Source of the DNA: an uncultured bacterium
GTDB taxonomy: Bacteria; Actinomycetota; Coriobacteriia; Coriobacteriales; Coriobacteriaceae
Reading direction: 5' to 3'
Assembly: GCA_905215945.1 (NCBI GenBank)
Contig: CAJMRZ010000015.1
Span: 1-16,470, forward strand
Length of the DNA: 16,470 bases
Part shown: positions 13,479 to 16,470 of the stretch, in pieces
Numbering within the stretch: the first letter of the stretch is position 1
Layout: every line of letters starts with the position of its first letter
Notes under the pieces: model-generated
The model's input: the letters and a program-made list of their open reading frames with translations, nothing else
Told to the model about the DNA's origin: nothing
The model's database searches: none
Translations under genes and position numbers: made by a program

Positions 13479-14670
13479 GACCGCGCTTCGCATGGCGCTG
13501 GCGCACCCGTTCTACCTGCTCATCTATACGGTGTTCATTTCGCTGATGGGCGTATTCATCGCGGCATCCGTGAGCTGGAACTCGTCGCAGCTCACCGAGT
13601 ACAAGCCCTACGACGCCAACGTGATCGTGGTCGACCGCGATGGCAGTGATCTTTCACTTGCGCTCACCAAGCACCTAGGTTCGCGGTTTGACCTGGTCAC
13701 GGGCGTCGGCGATGACACGTACGACCTTGCGGACGCGCTCTCCAAGAGCAACAGCGCCAAGGGCAGCGCCGACTGCGTGTTCTTTATCCCGGAGGGGTTC
13801 GAGGACGACCTGGTCGCGGCTGCCCGCGCGGGGGAGTCCCTGCCCAAGCTCGATGTGACCTACGGTGCCGGCACCATGGCGGCGGCGCTTTCGTCTGCCG
13901 AGGCTTCGCGCTGGATCTCGCTCGCGGGCGCTGCGGCGGCGCTTGAGCCCGCTGCTTCTAACGGCGACGTTGCCAAGGCTGCCGAACACGCGGCCACCGA
14001 GCGTGCCGAGGTCGAGATCGAGCAGGTCAAGGTCGACTCGACTGCCGCCGCCACGCTCGAGTCGTACTTCAACTTTGGCGCGTACGCGATCATCTCGTCG
14101 GTCATCGTGTCGGTGGGACTGGTGTTCTCGGGCATGAACGAGCCCGAGCGCGTGCGCCGCATGGAGGCCGGCCCGGTCTCCGAGCGCCAGCGCTCGCTTG
14201 CCGTGTTTGCGGCCGCCGCCGTGCTCACCGTCTGCATCTGGTTTGTGTCGAGCATGATGGGCGTCGTGGGCTTTGCCGGCGCGGTTGCCGAGGTCGGCGT
14301 GGGTCGTGTGTGCCTGGCGCTGTCGGCGACGTTTGCCCTGGCGTGCACGCCTCTGGCCGTTGGCTTTGCGCTGTCGAGCCTGGGTGCGCGCGAGGAGCTG
14401 CTTAACGGTGTGGGCAACCTGCTCGGCATGCTCATGACGTTTTTGGGCGGCGCTTGGATGCCGCTGTCGCTGATGGGCTCGGCCGTGCAGACGGTGGCGC
14501 ACTTTGTGCCGACGTATTGGGTGAACGACGCGATTGGCAAGGCGCTCGCTTCGGATCTGACGTCCACCGTGTTGGGTGACATCGCCTGCGACCTGGGCGT
14601 CACGGCACTCTTTGCCGTGGCCATCGCCGCCGTAGGTCTCGCCCTCGCACGTACCAAATCCCGCGCCTAG
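13465..14670 (+). CDS. ABC-2 type exporter permease, second subunit
   Basis: Membrane subunit of 401 residues with the same plan as the previous gene: N-terminal membrane segment (~15-37, PFYLLIYTVFISLMGVFIAA), extracytoplasmic region with an Ala-rich helical part (~40-190), then about six membrane segments, including a GNLLGMLMTFLGGAWMPLS segment typical of ABC-2 permeases. The ATG at 13465 is chosen over an upstream TTG at 13450 because GGAAGGAG (13452-13459) is then correctly spaced as the ribosome binding site. It is the last gene of the ATPase-permease-permease operon. Confidence 0.87.
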   Translation: MSTFKTALRMALAHPFYLLIYTVFISLMGVFIAASVSWNSSQLTEYKPYDANVIVVDRDGSDLSLALTKHLGSRFDLVTGVGDDTYDLADALSKSNSAKGSADCVFFIPEGFEDDLVAAARAGESLPKLDVTYGAGTMAAALSSAEASRWISLAGAAAALEPAASNGDVAKAAEHAATERAEVEIEQVKVDSTAAATLESYFNFGAYAIISSVIVSVGLVFSGMNEPERVRRMEAGPVSERQRSLAVFAAAAVLTVCIWFVSSMMGVVGFAGAVAEVGVGRVCLALSATFALACTPLAVGFALSSLGAREELLNGVGNLLGMLMTFLGGAWMPLSLMGSAVQTVAHFVPTYWVNDAIGKALASDLTSTVLGDIACDLGVTALFAVAIAAVGLALARTKSRA

Positions 14671-14674
14671 CCAC

Positions 14675-14705
14675 CTAGTCGTTTAAGAACGTCCCCAATG
14701 ACTAG
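14675..14705 (+). terminator. Weak hairpin after the exporter operon
   Basis: CTAGTCGTT (14675-14683) pairs with AATGACTAG (14697-14705), 9 bp including one G-T, with loop TAAGAACGTCCCC. It lies 5 bases after the permease stop and has no T tract, so it is a modest terminator candidate or a dispersed repeat fragment. Confidence 0.4.
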
Positions 14706-14739
14706 TCTGAAATAAATCCCGGGCCTCGCTCCAAAATAG

Positions 14740-14775
14740 TTCGCCAAGGTTTACTATTACGTTCATAAAGTAGTA
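14740..14775 (+). promoter_or_regulatory. Candidate promoter/operator of the second ABC system
   Basis: This AT-rich patch stands out in GC-rich DNA. It contains TTCGCC (14740-14745), an 18-base gap and CATAAA (14764-14769), a weak -35/-10 fit. TACTA (14752-14756) and TAGTA (14771-14775) form a short dyad over the same stretch that could bind a regulator. Confidence 0.27.
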
Positions 14776-14798
14776 CTAGGCTAACAATGGGGGATACC

Positions 14799-15512
<714 letters not shown>

Positions 15513-15520
15513 ACGGCGCC

Positions 15521-16470
15521 ATGACACCTCTCGCAAAACGTCTCCCACGCGAGTTGCGCCGCAATATCGGCAAGTACCTGGGCATCTTTTTGCTTATGTG
15601 CGGAAGCATCGCCCTTACCTCGGGCTTTTTGCTCGCGGCCCACTCCATCGGTTGCCTTATCGACGACATGCGCGATGCGTACACGATTGAGGACGGCCGC
15701 GTGACCACCTCCTTCGAGGCCACCAAAGACCAGCTCAAGGCCGCCGAGGATGCAGCCGGCGACGTCGGCGGCGTCGCGCTCTACAAGAATTTCTCCATCG
15801 ACGCCATGGTCAAAAAGACCGCCGGCGACGACGGCACCAAGCGCACGCTGCGCACCTATGCGCATCGCACCAAGGTCGATATCGCGTCCTACTGCGAAGG
15901 TAGGCGGCCTAAGGCGGACGACGAGGTGGCCATCGACCGCGTCTTCGCCACCAATAACAACCTGTCCGTGGGCGATAAAGTCGAGCTCGAGGGTCGCACC
16001 TACACCATCTGCGGCATCATGACTCAGCCCGATAGCCAGGCGCTGTTCCTCAACAACTCCGACTTTACGGTGAACACCATCACCTATGGCGTGGCCGAGG
16101 TCACCGACGCCGGCTTTGCCGCGCTCGAGGATGCCGGCGGCGCGCCTGCCTACACATACTCCTTTACCTTTACCGATCGCGACCTCCCCACCGCGGATCG
16201 CATCGATGCGGAGCAGGATATGGTCGAGGCGCTGACCGATGCCGATGCGCGCGTGGATGACCTCATCGACGCCGATTCCAACCAGGGCATTGGCTACGCG
16301 CGCGACGACGTAGACGGCGACTCCATGATGTGGACGACGTTGCTCGACATCATCATCGTGATCATGGCGTTCGTCTTTGTGGTCCTTACCGACGCCACCA
16401 TCGAGGAGGAGAGCGCCATCATCGGCACGTTGCTCGCCAGCGGCGCGATGCTCAAAAACTGGTTCAGGCC
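15521..16470 (+). CDS. FtsX/MacB-type ABC permease, N-terminal part (runs off the right edge)
   Basis: The frame opens at ATG 15521 and is uninterrupted to the window end (316 codons seen). The N-terminus MTPLAKRLPRELRRNIGKYL is followed by a membrane segment (~18-43), an extracytoplasmic MacB_PCD-like region (~45-270) and the second membrane segment (~282-298, DIIIVIMAFVFVVL). Next comes EEESAIIGTLLASG, the cytoplasmic motif usual in FtsX-family permeases (compare REIGILRALG). There is no clear Shine-Dalgarno sequence; translation is probably coupled to the ATPase. Full-length relatives have four or more membrane segments, and large ones about ten, so most of the gene lies outside. Confidence 0.88.
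   Translation, partial: MTPLAKRLPRELRRNIGKYLGIFLLMCGSIALTSGFLLAAHSIGCLIDDMRDAYTIEDGRVTTSFEATKDQLKAAEDAAGDVGGVALYKNFSIDAMVKKTAGDDGTKRTLRTYAHRTKVDIASYCEGRRPKADDEVAIDRVFATNNNLSVGDKVELEGRTYTICGIMTQPDSQALFLNNSDFTVNTITYGVAEVTDAGFAALEDAGGAPAYTYSFTFTDRDLPTADRIDAEQDMVEALTDADARVDDLIDADSNQGIGYARDDVDGDSMMWTTLLDIIIVIMAFVFVVLTDATIEEESAIIGTLLASGAMLKNWFR

Noticed and set aside
16440..16470. Possible frameshift at the end of the FtsX-type permease
   Set aside because: The last residues (SGAMLKNWFRP) are unusual but align in length with the SGYxKxELxRHY segment of the family, so no shift is needed.

Overview
The window looks like the chromosome of a GC-rich gut actinobacterium of the Coriobacteriia, most likely Collinsella or a close relative. 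This rests on gene content and style: an Ech-type energy-converting [NiFe] hydrogenase, a giant LPXTG-type cell-wall adhesin, and actinobacterial codon use. It was not checked against any database.

Layout. (1) 1-1795, + strand: the 3' end of an Ech hydrogenase operon. It holds a partial EchD-like subunit with an Ala/Lys-rich repeated tail, the [NiFe] large subunit EchE, and the 2x[4Fe-4S] subunit EchF, followed by a strong hairpin. (2) 1862-2523: a gene-free stretch with two long palindromic elements (A1, B1), a small hairpin motif after each (C1, C2), and an array of TGTCTCA/TGAGACA sites just before the next gene. (3) 2524-8793, +: a 2089-residue secreted, sortase-anchored surface protein with a signal peptide, a VWA domain with MIDAS, about ten pilin-type isopeptide repeats and an LPTTG sorting signal. 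(4) 8794-9390: two terminator-like hairpins, then palindromes B2 and A2, giving the nested order A-B-adhesin-B-A. (5) 9391-11162, - strand: a LuxR-type response regulator and its histidine kinase. (6) 11360-14670, +, divergent: an ABC exporter made of an ATPase with an apparent frameshift near its 3' end and two ABC-2 permeases. (7) 14799 to the right edge, +: a second ABC system of MacB/FtsX type, with its ATPase and the start of its large permease.

How the parts work together. The hydrogenase subunits belong to a membrane complex that couples ferredoxin oxidation and H2 production to ion pumping. The two-component pair plus ATPase plus two permeases matches the layout of drug or envelope-stress sensing exporters such as Bacillus LnrJK-LnrLMN, so the pair probably controls the divergent exporter. 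The adhesin is a stand-alone anchored protein; no sortase is encoded in the window.

The most unusual feature is the set of four related ~155-160 bp palindromes around the adhesin. They share an invariant 15-base core, and their arms differ by a compensated base pair, so the paired structure appears to be maintained. All four cores lie in the same orientation, so direct recombination could delete the adhesin as a cassette.
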